Assembly: GCA_965221605.1 (NCBI GenBank)
Contig: CBDCSK010000016.1
Span: 1-64,000 of the forward strand
Source of the DNA: Aldehydirespirator sp965221605
GTDB taxonomy: Bacteria; Actinomycetota; Acidimicrobiia; Acidimicrobiales; Aldehydirespiratoraceae
Length of the DNA stretch: 64,000 bases
Direction of reading: 5' to 3'
Shown here: positions 24,769-32,215 of the stretch, in pieces
Layout: each line of letters starts with the position of its first letter
Numbering within the stretch: position 1 is the stretch's first letter
The notes under the pieces: generated by a model
Seen by the model: only the letters and a program-made list of their open reading frames with translations
The model's database searches: none
What the model was told of the DNA's origin: nothing
Made by a program: the position numbers and the translations under genes

Positions 24769-25689
24769 TTACCAGCGGACGACAGTGGAGGCCCAGGTCA
24801 TGCCCGCCCCGAAACCGGTCATCACCACGAGCGCGCCGGGCGTGAGCGCGCCGTCGGCATGGGCCTTGGCCATCGACAGCGGGATGGTGGCCGCGCAGTT
24901 GTTGCCGGTGTGGTCGATGACGTTGTGACTCTTGGCGAAGTCGATGCCGCTGCGCTTGCAGATGGCCTCGATGATCCTGATGTTGGCCTGGTGGGGGAGC
25001 AGGACGTCGACCTCTTCAGGGCTGACGCCGGCCCGGTCCAGGGCAGTCAGGAGCGAGTCGGTGACCGCCCGGACCGCGACCTTGAACACATCGCGGCCCT
25101 CCATCGTGATGAAGGAGTCGTGGTCGCCCATCAGCAGCCGCCGGTGGTTGCCGTCGGCGCCCAGATCCCAGCCCAGCAGGGTCGGGCGGTCGGTGCGCTC
25201 GAGGACCACGGCCCCGCCGCCGTCCGCGAACAGGATCGCCGTGCCCCGGTCGCTCCAGTCTGTCAGGGGAGACAGAGAATCCGCGCCGACGAGCAGGACC
25301 CGCTCGGGACCGCCGGGTGCCGCGATGAGGGAGTGGGCGGCGACGAACCCGTAGGTGAAACCGGCGCAGGCCGCGTTCAGATCGAACGCCCCGCAGCCCA
25401 GCCCGAGCTCGGCGTGGATCACGGCCGAGGTTCCCGGAACCCGCTGGTCGGGGGTGGTGGTGGCCAGGATGAACAGGTCGATGTCTTCGGGTCCCAAGCC
25501 GGCCATCTCCATGGCTCCCCGGGCCGACTCGATGCCCATAGTGGAGGTGGGCAGCCCGATGCGGCGCTCGCGGATGCCGGTGCGCTCCCGGATCCACTCG
25601 TCGCTGGTGTCCATCATCGCGGCCAGATCGTCGTTGGTGAGGATCTTCTCCGGCAGCGATGTGCCGATCCCTATCACCCTTGCGCCCAT
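24769..25689 (-). CDS. fabH: beta-ketoacyl-ACP synthase III
   Basis: The 306-residue initiating condensing enzyme has Cys108 in LNAACAGFTYG, His in LPHQANIRI and Asn in HTGNNCAATIPL, the complete KAS III triad. It joins an acyl-CoA primer with malonyl-ACP. GGGGGTGA precedes the ATG. It is the second gene of the fab operon, 30 nt after fabD. Confidence 0.95.
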   Translation of the reverse strand: MGARVIGIGTSLPEKILTNDDLAAMMDTSDEWIRERTGIRERRIGLPTSTMGIESARGAMEMAGLGPEDIDLFILATTTPDQRVPGTSAVIHAELGLGCGAFDLNAACAGFTYGFVAAHSLIAAPGGPERVLLVGADSLSPLTDWSDRGTAILFADGGGAVVLERTDRPTLLGWDLGADGNHRRLLMGDHDSFITMEGRDVFKVAVRAVTDSLLTALDRAGVSPEEVDVLLPHQANIRIIEAICKRSGIDFAKSHNVIDHTGNNCAATIPLSMAKAHADGALTPGALVVMTGFGAGMTWASTVVRW

Positions 25690-25719
25690 CAGGTCACCCC
25701 CGTAGATCCCTAGATCCTG

Positions 25720-26895
25720 TCAGATAGTCCGAAGCCATGCGATCGGTTGGCTGGCCGTCACCCGTTCGCCCTCCAGCGCCAGGATGCCCATCAGTTCGCC
25801 CGCGAAGGGGCTGCGGACATCGTGGTCGCCCACCCGGCCGATGAGGTGGCCGACACCGACGGGCGCGCCGGCGGCGATTCCCTCGCCGGCCCGGAACACG
25901 CCGTTGGCCGGGCTCACGACCAGCCTCTCGGTGGCGAAGAGGTACTCGCCCTCGAGGGCGGTAGCAGCCCGCGCCGGCGTGGTGGCCAGCGCTTCGAGCA
26001 GGCTGTCGAGGTCCTCGGGGGCGGCTACCGACAGGGGCCGGGTCCCCTGGAGCGTGCGCTTGACGAGACGCCCCAGAACTTCGCCGGGCCCCAGTTCCAC
26101 GAAGGTGGTGAACCCGGCGTCGTGGAGGGTCATCAGCGTCTGGCGCCACCTGACCGGGCTGGTGAGCTGAGCCTTCAGCAGGTCCGGCCATTCGGGGCCC
26201 CGGCTGTGGGCCGTTCCGTCGACGTTGGCCACGACCGTCCCCTGCGGGTCGCGGAACTCGGTGCGGTCGATGGCCTTGGTGAGCCGGTCCCGCGCCGGCG
26301 CCATGAAGGGCGTGTGGAACGCACCGCCCACCTGGAGGGGCATGACCCGCTTGGCGCCGAGCTCGCGGGCGACGGTCGCCGCTTTCTCGATGGCTTCGGG
26401 CGTGCCCGCGATCACGGCCTGGCCGGGAGCGTTGTGGTTGGCCAGCCACACCTCGCCGGGGGCCCGGCTGCAGGCGATCTGGACATCGTCATCGTCGAGG
26501 CCGAGGATGGCCGCCATCGTGCCCTCGCGCTCGTCGGCGGCGGCCTGCATGGCGTTGCCCCGCTCGGCCACCAGCGCGGCGGCGTCACCGAAGTCGAGCA
26601 CGCCCGACGCGGTCAGCGCCGAGTACTCGCCGAGACTGTGGCCGGCGTGGCCGGCGGCCTCGGTGCCGAGCCGGGTCACCGCGTCCATCACGACCATCGA
26701 CATGACGAACGTGGACAGCTGGCTGTTGCGGGTCTCGGTCAGCTCGCCGGCGCCGGCGGTGAGGAGCAGGCGGGCGACATCGCGGTCGGTGACCTCGGAG
26801 GCCTCCGCCACCAGCTCCCAGGAGGGATGATCGATCCAGGCCTCGCCCATACCGGGCTGTTGCGAGCCTTGGCCCGGATACATGAAGACGATCAT
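25720..26895 (-). CDS. fabD: malonyl-CoA:ACP transacylase with C-terminal biotinyl/lipoyl-like domain
   Basis: Residues 1 to about 300 are a normal FabD: FMYPGQGSQQPGMG, nucleophile Ser87 in GHSLGEY, His194 in GGAFHTPFM, and FVELGPGEVLGRLVKR. The protein is about 80 residues longer than usual. Residues 325-391 have the spacing of a biotinyl/lipoyl barrel: VVSPANGVFRAGEGIAAGAPV, a hairpin, then VRSPFAGELMGILALEGERV and SQPIAWL. The turn where BCCP carries the MKM lysine is replaced by VGDHDV, so the domain probably cannot be biotinylated. ATG at 26895 has GGGAGAT upstream. It opens the fab operon. Confidence 0.9.
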   Translation of the reverse strand: MIVFMYPGQGSQQPGMGEAWIDHPSWELVAEASEVTDRDVARLLLTAGAGELTETRNSQLSTFVMSMVVMDAVTRLGTEAAGHAGHSLGEYSALTASGVLDFGDAAALVAERGNAMQAAADEREGTMAAILGLDDDDVQIACSRAPGEVWLANHNAPGQAVIAGTPEAIEKAATVARELGAKRVMPLQVGGAFHTPFMAPARDRLTKAIDRTEFRDPQGTVVANVDGTAHSRGPEWPDLLKAQLTSPVRWRQTLMTLHDAGFTTFVELGPGEVLGRLVKRTLQGTRPLSVAAPEDLDSLLEALATTPARAATALEGEYLFATERLVVSPANGVFRAGEGIAAGAPVGVGHLIGRVGDHDVRSPFAGELMGILALEGERVTASQPIAWLRTI

Positions 26896-27060
26896 CGGTG
26901 GATCTCCCTCACCGCGACGATGGACCCGCCGATGCTCTGGGCCGGTTCATGTTCAGACTCGCTGCGGCCCGTTCGCGTTTCACTGCAGTTGCTCATGGCA
27001 GGGTTGGCTCGATTCGTCGACTGACCGCCGGGCGGACGCAAGACTTCACAGGCTAGACGG

Positions 27061-27097
27061 CGCGGCGCCGGGTGCTACTCCGGTGCCGGGCGCCGCG
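27061..27097. other. GC-rich stem-loop upstream of tRNA-Leu
   Basis: CGCGGCGCC (27061-27069) and GGCGCCGCG (27089-27097) form a perfect 9-bp stem with a 19-nt loop, between the fabD start and the tRNA. No role can be assigned. Confidence 0.45.
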
Positions 27098-27136
27098 GTC
27101 CGCCGGACCGTCCGCCGGTATGCTTCGGCCCTTCCG

Positions 27137-27220
27137 GCCCGGATGGCGGAACTGGCAGACGCAGCGGACTCAAAATCCGCCGCCCGCGAGGGCGTGAGGG
27201 TTCGAATCCCTCTCCGGGCA
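27137..27220 (+). tRNA. tRNA-Leu (anticodon CAA)
   Basis: The acceptor stem GCCCGGA/TCCGGGC (27137-27143 / 27213-27219), discriminator A at 27220, anticodon stem GCGGA/TCCGC with loop CTCAAAA (anticodon CAA at 27171-27173), a long class II variable arm (CGCCCGCGAGGGCGT) and T arm GAGGG-TTCGAAT-CCCTC give a complete tRNA reading UUG. No CCA is encoded. The accessory patch to 30.7 kb starts directly downstream. Confidence 0.95.
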
Positions 27221-27816
27221 CTATCCCTAGCAGTAGAAATAGGCTTTGACATAGGGATATACATGTTCTGTCCGAGCTTGTTACCACTTCGAGCATGTCG
27301 AAGCTGGAGTCACCCGAGGGGCTCGCGTCGGGACTCGCCGCGTCCCGAGTTCAGCAGGAACACCTGTGCCGGGTACTTGCGGTTCGGCGGAGTGGTTCAC
27401 TGTGTCGTCGCGAAACGGGCATTGGCTCGCTTCGCATTGGCCGCGAGCGCGAGCGCCCAAACCCATATGGCCAACAGCGGCACGATGGCCCCGATGGTCA
27501 CCCTCGTCGTCAGGTCTTCGCGGGGGTGCAACAGCCGGCCATCAGGCCAGGCAGGTGGCCTGCGCCACGAGTGCCGCTGTCTGGCTGACGGTGACCCCGC
27601 AGAAGCCTCGGCCATAGGGCGACCTCCCTGCTGCAGCTGTGAGGATACGTGGTCTCGCCCCATCGACACCAGATCTTGGGGACTGCGGCATAGGCGGCAA
27701 GCGGCGAGCGGCTAAGGTTCCCCACTTACTGCCCTCACAGGAGAATCCCCACGTGAGGCCGCTGCTATCAACGAGCCCGACATCGGCCGCTATCCGGCGC
27801 GGCTGACAGCGCTGTC
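27221..27816. other. 596-nt region without a convincing gene
   Basis: Besides the inverted repeat after the tRNA there is a minus-strand open frame (27397-27669) whose last 38 residues form one clear transmembrane helix (IGAIVPLLAIWVWALALAA) followed by NAKRANARF. A TTG start near 27528 would give a 44-residue membrane peptide, but no ribosome binding site supports it. A GTG at about 27754 after AGGAG could start a 17-codon leader. Nothing else is recognisable; the stretch looks like accessory DNA. Confidence 0.35.
27222..27259. other. 8-bp inverted repeat just after tRNA-Leu
   Basis: TATCCCTA (27222-27229) pairs with TAGGGATA (27252-27259) across 22 nt, beginning 2 nt after the tRNA. It could be the tRNA terminator or an element end; no T tract follows. 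Confidence 0.35.
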
Positions 27817-28143
27817 ATGATCCGCAACCAGTACCGTCTTGGCCAAGGGGACGCAACCCCGCAGGAACTAGCCGACGCGCTACTGGTAGCGGCCGCGGTG
27901 GGGATCGTCGCGTTGGCCGCGACGGGTCGCGCGCCGGTGTGGGCCGCCGTGGTGATGGTGCTGGTTGTGGTGGGGCGGCGGCTTCACCGCTGGTTGGTGT
28001 CGTCTCGTCGAGCGGGGATCGTCGGACCAGTCGACGGGTCGGGAATGGCCGAGGGTGAAGCCATCGCGGATGCCGATTGGGGCGGTTTCTTCGGGGGTGG
28101 CGGCGACTTCGGGGGTGGCGGCGACTTCGGGGGCGGCTGGTGA
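27817..28143 (+). CDS. small membrane protein with Gly-rich FGGGGD tail
   Basis: The 108-residue protein has a short N-terminal segment, a transmembrane stretch (about 21-52, with AAAVGIVALAATG and WAAVVMVLVVVG), a basic cytoplasmic face (RRLHRWLVSSRR), and a tail with tandem FGGGGD units ending in GGGW. Tails of Phe/Gly repeats ending in Trp also occur in TPM-domain (YgcG-like) membrane proteins; no such domain is present here. The repeated unit is also repeated in DNA (TTCGGGGGTGGCGGCGAC twice). Function unknown. Confidence 0.5.
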   Translation: MIRNQYRLGQGDATPQELADALLVAAAVGIVALAATGRAPVWAAVVMVLVVVGRRLHRWLVSSRRAGIVGPVDGSGMAEGEAIADADWGGFFGGGGDFGGGGDFGGGW

Positions 28144-28511
28144 GAACCCCAGGGGGCGGTGAAGTCACGGCCGTCAGGTCCGCTTAACTTCGCACTAAGT
28201 CGCGCCTCCGTGGATGTTGGTGATCGGACGCCAAGGCCACCGGCCGGCATGACTCGCCCAGCGAGTGAGTCTTCGAGTTGGGTAGGTCCCCAGTGGAGGT
28301 ATGGCGCGTGATCGGGTCGCTGCTGCCAGAGCGTGTGTGCTGCCCGGAAGCGCTGCGGGCGTTCCCAGGGGGACTCTCGTGGATGCATAAGCCTGGATCC
28401 ACCGGTGCGGTGGGGCTTGCGGGGTTGGCGCGTCCACCGGGAAGGCCTCCTGACGTGGGAGGATGCGGTTTGAGATAACGCACGTTCTCGCCATGTGAGG
28501 AGGCACTTCCT
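28144..28511. other. 368-nt region without a recognisable gene
   Basis: No frame on either strand gives a recognisable family or a supported start. It separates the Gly-rich membrane protein from the transposase remnant and may contain degraded mobile-element sequence. Confidence 0.3.
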
Positions 28512-28847
28512 GTGGGCAGCATACCGGGTGGGATCGATGGGGTCGAGGCGGTCTTCGACGATGGGTCCTTGGTGGTGGACTCGGGGCTGTTGTTGGCGGG
28601 CACGGTGATGGGCCGCCTCGCTTTGGAGGCGCTGGTTGACGAGGTGGTGCGCCCGCCCGCGTCGGGCCGGGGGTCCGGAGCGAAGGCGCTGTCGGTGGTG
28701 GCGTCGATGCTGGCGGGCGGCTCACACATCGACGACACTGACAGGCTGCGGTCGGGCTCTGCTTGCGCGGTGTTGCCGTTCGCGGTGGCGGCGCGCTGCA
28801 GCGACGAGAAGCGGCTCCTCGACGCGATGCTGCTGGCCGCGAGGTAG
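28512..28847 (+). pseudogene. IS1380-family transposase, N-terminal remnant
   Basis: The 111 residues match the start of actinobacterial IS1380 transposases: IDGVEAVFDDGSLVVDSGLLLAGTVMGRLALEALVDEVV, then GAKALSVVASMLAGGSHIDDTDRLRSGSACAVLP. The intact protein is over 400 residues, with the DDE catalytic core further on. Here the similarity stops at about residue 93 and a stop follows, so only the N-terminal fifth remains. No terminal inverted repeats were found. It records a past insertion beside the toxin-antitoxin genes. Confidence 0.65.
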
Positions 28848-28850
28848 CGT
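28845..28850 (+). promoter_or_regulatory. -10-like box TAGCGT before the DUF433 gene
   Basis: TAGCGT ends 7 nt before the ATG at 28858; its TAG is also the stop of the transposase fragment. No Shine-Dalgarno is seen. Confidence 0.4.
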
Positions 28851-28857
28851 TCCTGTC

Positions 28858-29127
28858 ATGGACGCCACCGAGACGAAGCCGCTGACCGAGGACGAGCTGC
28901 TGAAGCGCATCACGGTGCGCTCCGACATCTTCGGTGGCAAGCCCATCATCCGCGACATGCGCTTCGCGGTCGAGCATGTCCTGGGGATGTTGGCCGCAGG
29001 CGACAGCGTGGAAACGATCCTCGAGCAGTACGAGCTTCTGGAGCCCGAGGACATTCAGGCCTGCATGGTCTTCGCCTATCGAGCGATCGCTGGTGTGTCT
29101 GTGTATGACCGCATCCTCGTTCACTGA
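28858..29127 (+). CDS. DUF433 antitoxin (VapB-like)
   Basis: The 89-residue protein is a typical DUF433: ITVRSDIFGGKPIIRDMRFAVEHVLGMLAAGDSVETILEQYELLEPEDIQACMVFAYRAI, a winged-helix DNA-binding module. DUF433 genes pair with DUF5615 PIN-like toxins, and the next gene, 5 nt downstream, is one. It should neutralise the toxin and repress the pair. The start at 28858 fits the -10-like box and the family N-terminus. Confidence 0.85.
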   Translation: MDATETKPLTEDELLKRITVRSDIFGGKPIIRDMRFAVEHVLGMLAAGDSVETILEQYELLEPEDIQACMVFAYRAIAGVSVYDRILVH

Positions 29128-29132
29128 GGAGC

Positions 29133-29426
29133 GTGAAGTTCATCATCGACGCGAGCGCTGACTCGCGCGGCCTCCGCGCGATGCTGATCAAGCAGGGTCA
29201 CGATGTCGTCACCGCCGCGGAGATAGGACCCGGCACGCCCGACGATGTCCTGCTCGCGCGAGCCGCCCGGGAGCAGCGGGTGCTGATCACGGAGGACAAG
29301 GTTCCCGCGGCTCGTGTCGGTGTGTTTGTCGGCAATGCCTGGGATCCCGCCCCGGGTCGGGAGACGCCGTGGATCGACCTGGCACGGCAGTTGGCGGGTG
29401 ACCGGGGGCGTCGAGGCTCTGGGTGA
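29133..29426 (+). CDS. DUF5615 PIN-like toxin, probably frameshifted
   Basis: The N-terminal half is a clear DUF5615 domain: MKFIIDASADSRGLRAMLIKQGHDVVTAAEIGPGTPDDVLLARAAREQRVLITEDK. Family members continue with Asp-Phe and a strand (EDKDFGxLV). Here the frame reads EDKVPAARVG, but the +1 frame reads FPRLV right after the Lys, so two bases (about 29300-29302) seem lost and the metal-binding Asp with them. The last 40 residues do not fit the family. The 97-residue product is probably inactive, leaving the antitoxin alone. Confidence 0.6.
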   Translation: MKFIIDASADSRGLRAMLIKQGHDVVTAAEIGPGTPDDVLLARAAREQRVLITEDKVPAARVGVFVGNAWDPAPGRETPWIDLARQLAGDRGRRGSG

Positions 29427-29642
29427 GGCCTGGCCGAGTCCCCGACCGGGCGAAGTCTGGGGTTCGACATCGACCACCGGTGGCCCGAACTGGGCTCCGC
29501 AGCGGTTCGCGGCGACGACTGGATACACCTCGCGCCGCTGCGCCGCACCGCCAGCCCGCCCCGCGTCGCGCACCGAGACACGGCCCGCAAAGTCAACTGG
29601 GCGGCTGCCCCCGACGCTGTCGCTGCCGTGGTCTCGACATGA
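29427..29642 (+). pseudogene. coding-like fragment without a start codon
   Basis: This frame continues directly after the DUF5615 stop. It reads a protein-like stretch (GFDIDHRWPELGSAAVRGDDWIHLAP, later ARKVNWAAAP) and ends in ATGA overlap with the AbiEii fragment. It has no ATG, GTG or TTG near its beginning, so it is probably the 3' end of a lost gene that was once coupled to AbiEii, perhaps its antitoxin; no AbiEi motif confirms that. Confidence 0.35.
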
Positions 29643-29899
29643 GCGCGCCGACCAGCCGCTACAGCAGATGGGAGCCCGTCGACCTGGTCCAGCACCAGAT
29701 AGTCTCCGCGGTCGCGGCGCGCCAACAAAGCGTCCCGTGGGTGATGTTCAAAGGCGGGACCCTGATTCGGGTCTGCTACCGGCGCGACTGGCGGTTCTCA
29801 GAGGACCTGGACTTCGACCGGATCCACGCCGACGACACCAAACCAGCCATACAGGATCAGTTCGAGACTGTTACCACTTTGTGTTCGCGGTCGAGGTAG
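29639..29899 (+). pseudogene. AbiEii/AbiGii nucleotidyltransferase toxin, N-terminal fragment
   Basis: The 86 residues include the family's active-site signature (WVMFKGGTLIRVCYRRDWRFSEDLDFD), where SEDLDFD supplies the metal-binding acids of the NTase fold. Full AbiEii proteins are about 250-300 residues; this one stops soon after the motif (TVTTLCSRSR, stop). Its type IV antitoxin AbiEi is not intact upstream. It is most likely a deletion remnant. Confidence 0.65.
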
Positions 29900-29950
29900 C
29901 GCGTCGAGTGAGGCCAGAGCCTTGACTTGTAATCGTGCACTTTCGTCTTG

Positions 29951-29956
29951 TAACCT
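29951..29956 (+). promoter_or_regulatory. -10-like box TAACCT before the AbrB-type gene
   Basis: TAACCT ends 6 nt before GTG 29963. CTTGTAA occurs twice just upstream (CTTGTAATCG, CTTGTAACCT), possibly as binding half-sites for the antitoxin. Confidence 0.4.
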
Positions 29957-29962
29957 GTCGGT

Positions 29963-30205
29963 GTGACGATCGTTCGCCATCACGTCTCGCACCGGGGCCA
30001 AGTGGCGCTGCCCGCCGAGACCCGTCGCCGATGGAACATTGCCGACGGCGGACCCGTCGAGATCGCCGATCTCGGTGCAGCCGTGCTGGTCGTGCCCGCA
30101 GACGGCGACGGTCTGCGGGGCCTGCTCGCCGAGGCGATCGAGGAAGCGGGCGGATACGCGGCACTCGCCGCGGGCGTCGCTGCTGAAGATCCCGACTTGG
30201 CATGA
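29963..30205 (+). CDS. AbrB/MazE-type antitoxin
   Basis: The 80-residue protein starts with a swapped-hairpin AbrB domain (VRHHVSHRGQVALPAETRRRWNIADGGPVEIADLG) followed by a short acidic helix for toxin binding (LLAEAIEEAGGYAALAAG). Such genes pair with PIN-domain toxins; the next gene, 6 nt downstream, is the likely partner. The GTG start follows a -10-like box. Confidence 0.75.
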   Translation: MTIVRHHVSHRGQVALPAETRRRWNIADGGPVEIADLGAAVLVVPADGDGLRGLLAEAIEEAGGYAALAAGVAAEDPDLA

Positions 30206-30211
30206 GCGTCA

Positions 30212-30655
30212 ATGGGCGACGCTGTTCTCGTCGATGACCATTTGCTGCTGGCAGTGCTGCTCGGCCGCGAGCCGCCGGACCTCCGCCTCCGCGATTGCCG
30301 CATCGCCACGACGGGCCTGTGGTATCACCGATTGTGCCGGGCGTTGATCGACTCGACGGTAGTCGGCTCGATGTCACGGCGACTGTCCGGACTCGCGCCT
30401 GGCGCCGCGTCGGCGGCAATCGCGTCGGTTGTGCGGCTTCCAGGCGACATCGAGATGATGTCGCTGCGCACGTTGGGGTGGCCGATGGCCGAACTGCTGT
30501 CGGGCGGACTGCGGCTGAACCTGCTGTCGCTGGAAGCAGTCGCCGCCGCACGCGTCATCGACGCCGAGATGTGCCTCGCCCCCGCCGACCGCAACGAGGC
30601 GCTCACAGATGCCGCACGCTCCCTCGGATTAGACGTGCGAACAATCGAAGTCTGA
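30212..30655 (+). CDS. PIN-like toxin partner of the AbrB protein
   Basis: The 147-residue protein begins LVDDHLLLAVLLG, with an early Asp like PIN motif I, and ends DAEMCLAPADRNEALTDAARSLGLDVRTI, like the last PIN helix and strand. The middle is divergent (a TGLWYHRLCRAL helix, then LPGDIEMMSLRTLGWPMAELLSGGLRLNLLSLEAVAAARV). Position after an AbrB antitoxin supports a VapC-like role as an RNase. Sequence alone is not decisive. Confidence 0.55.
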   Translation: MGDAVLVDDHLLLAVLLGREPPDLRLRDCRIATTGLWYHRLCRALIDSTVVGSMSRRLSGLAPGAASAAIASVVRLPGDIEMMSLRTLGWPMAELLSGGLRLNLLSLEAVAAARVIDAEMCLAPADRNEALTDAARSLGLDVRTIEV

Positions 30656-30800
30656 GCCCTTCTGGGCCGCGGACGACCCGGGTTCAGCACCACCGGCGAC
30701 AGCAGTGAGACGGGATCCGTCCGCGACGACATCGGCGGCTGCGCCTCGACGACCTGCTCGCCCTGATCGCCGAGGTCTCCCGCCGAACCCAGTCCCTCGC

Positions 30801-31673
30801 TCAGCCACCGGTTCCAGCCGGTGCGTCCTCGAGTATCAACTGGCCGACCGCGGTGTTGCTGGCGGGTACGTGGTAGAGCCGGTGGATCTCGGTGGGCGCG
30901 CCGCCGCCGGCGAGGTCGGCCATGGCGCCGCGGGCTACGAGCCACATCACGAGTTCGATTCCCTCGGACCCGGCCTCGCGCACGTACTCCACGTGCTCGA
31001 CGGTGGCCTGGCCCTCGGGATCGCTGACCATTCGGTCCAGGAACTCGTTGTCCCACCTCTGGTTGATCAGGCCGGCCCTCGGCCCCTGGAGCTGGTGGCT
31101 CATGCCGCCCGTGCCCCAGACCTGCACGTCGAGGTCCTCGTCGTAGCTCTCCACGGCGCGGCGGACAGCCTTGCCGAGCTCCAGGCAGCGGCGCCCCGAC
31201 GGGATGGGGTACTGCACCACGTTGACGACGAGCGGGATGACGGCGCACGGCCACGCGTCGGGCTGCCCGAACATGATCGACAGGGGCACGGTGCAGCCGT
31301 GGTCGACACCCATGTCGTTGACGAGCGTCAGGTCGAAATCCTCGCGGATGACCGAGTGCGCGATGTGGGCCGACAGCGCCGGGTGCCCTACGACCGGCGG
31401 CACCGGCCGGGCGCCCCAGCCCTCATCAGCCGGCTCGTACCGCGCCGACATGCCGAGAGCGAAGGTGGGCACCATCTCGAGGCTGAACGCGTTGGCATGA
31501 TCGTTGAAGACCAGCACCACCACGTCAGGCGGGTTGGCCGCCATCCACGCCCGTGCCGGCTCGTATCCGGCGAACAGCGGCGCGTAGTAGGGCTCCTGGG
31601 TCTTTCCGAGGTCCATGGCCACGCCGATGGCGGGCACGTGGCTGGTGTAGACGCTGGCCGTGATCCTGGCCAT
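30801..31673 (-). CDS. ligB: protocatechuate 4,5-dioxygenase beta subunit (LigB type)
   Basis: The 290-residue class III extradiol dioxygenase has the Fe(II) ligands in YTSHVPAIG (His12) and LVFNDHANAF (second His), with the catalytic His in DMGVDHG and GMSHQL downstream. It opens the ring of protocatechuate (or gallate) between C4 and C5, giving 4-carboxy-2-hydroxymuconate semialdehyde. ATG at 31673 is 2 nt after the ligA stop, so the subunits are coupled. Nearby divergent ligC encodes the next enzyme, which supports the substrate assignment. Confidence 0.88.
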   Translation of the reverse strand: MARITASVYTSHVPAIGVAMDLGKTQEPYYAPLFAGYEPARAWMAANPPDVVVLVFNDHANAFSLEMVPTFALGMSARYEPADEGWGARPVPPVVGHPALSAHIAHSVIREDFDLTLVNDMGVDHGCTVPLSIMFGQPDAWPCAVIPLVVNVVQYPIPSGRRCLELGKAVRRAVESYDEDLDVQVWGTGGMSHQLQGPRAGLINQRWDNEFLDRMVSDPEGQATVEHVEYVREAGSEGIELVMWLVARGAMADLAGGGAPTEIHRLYHVPASNTAVGQLILEDAPAGTGG

Positions 31674-31675
31674 GG

Positions 31676-32074
31676 TCAGTCCCTGTGCTCCCACTCGTGC
31701 AGGTAGCGGTTCCCGTCGGGTGAGCGGCCGCCGCCGATCATCATCTCGGCGTGGGCTTCGGCGTCGTTCTCGGTCATCGAGCTCACGATCTGCACGTAGT
31801 TGAGCCCGTCGGTGGCGCCGACCTTGGCCACGAAGTAGATGTTGCCGCCAAGCTCGATCATGCGGTTGTAGTCCCGGTCCCGAACAGCCTGCCTCTGCTC
31901 GCCGGTCATGGGCCACTCGTCGAGATAGGCGTCCTCATCGGCCTTGAACCGCTCACGGTTCTCGGCCCGCATCAACGACATGGCGAACTGGTTGAGGTGA
32001 TAGCCCTTCGCAGCCTGATCGGTGTCGAAGATGGTCGTCCCGGGAATGTCGAGATACGGCTTCTCTAGTGCCAT
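31676..32074 (-). CDS. ligA: protocatechuate 4,5-dioxygenase alpha subunit (LigA type)
   Basis: The 132-residue small subunit matches Sphingobium LigA: DIPGTTIFDTDQAAKGYHLNQFAMSLMRAENRERFKADEDAYLDEW, then MIELGGNIYFVAKV and AEMMIGGGRSP. It covers the LigB active site and shapes the substrate pocket. ATG at 32074 gives the usual length and N-terminus; the open frame extends far upstream only as antisense to ligC. Confidence 0.9.
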   Translation of the reverse strand: MALEKPYLDIPGTTIFDTDQAAKGYHLNQFAMSLMRAENRERFKADEDAYLDEWPMTGEQRQAVRDRDYNRMIELGGNIYFVAKVGATDGLNYVQIVSSMTENDAEAHAEMMIGGGRSPDGNRYLHEWEHRD

Positions 32075-32215
32075 GGTGCTCCGGGTGCTAGTCGTGGTTC
32101 GGGCCGACATACTGCTCGGCGAGCGCCCGCTGGGCGCGTCAAGAGGATGCCAGAGTCGCGCACCGATGTCGGAATTGCGCCCGCCGGGATCCAGCAACCG
32201 AGGGAGTGATGCGAG

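Noticed and set aside
27046..27264. A short minus-strand frame reading GIRTLTPSRAADFESAASA
   Set aside because: This is the usual spurious translation of a tRNA-Leu on its reverse strand.
28195..28300. A possible transposase C-terminus on the minus strand (RWASHAGRWPWRP)
   Set aside because: Only a vague resemblance, with the opposite orientation to the IS1380 remnant and no supported start.
27137..30800. An attachment-site duplication of the tRNA 3' end
   Set aside because: I found no second copy of the T-arm/acceptor sequence within the patch and no integrase gene, so no att site is called.
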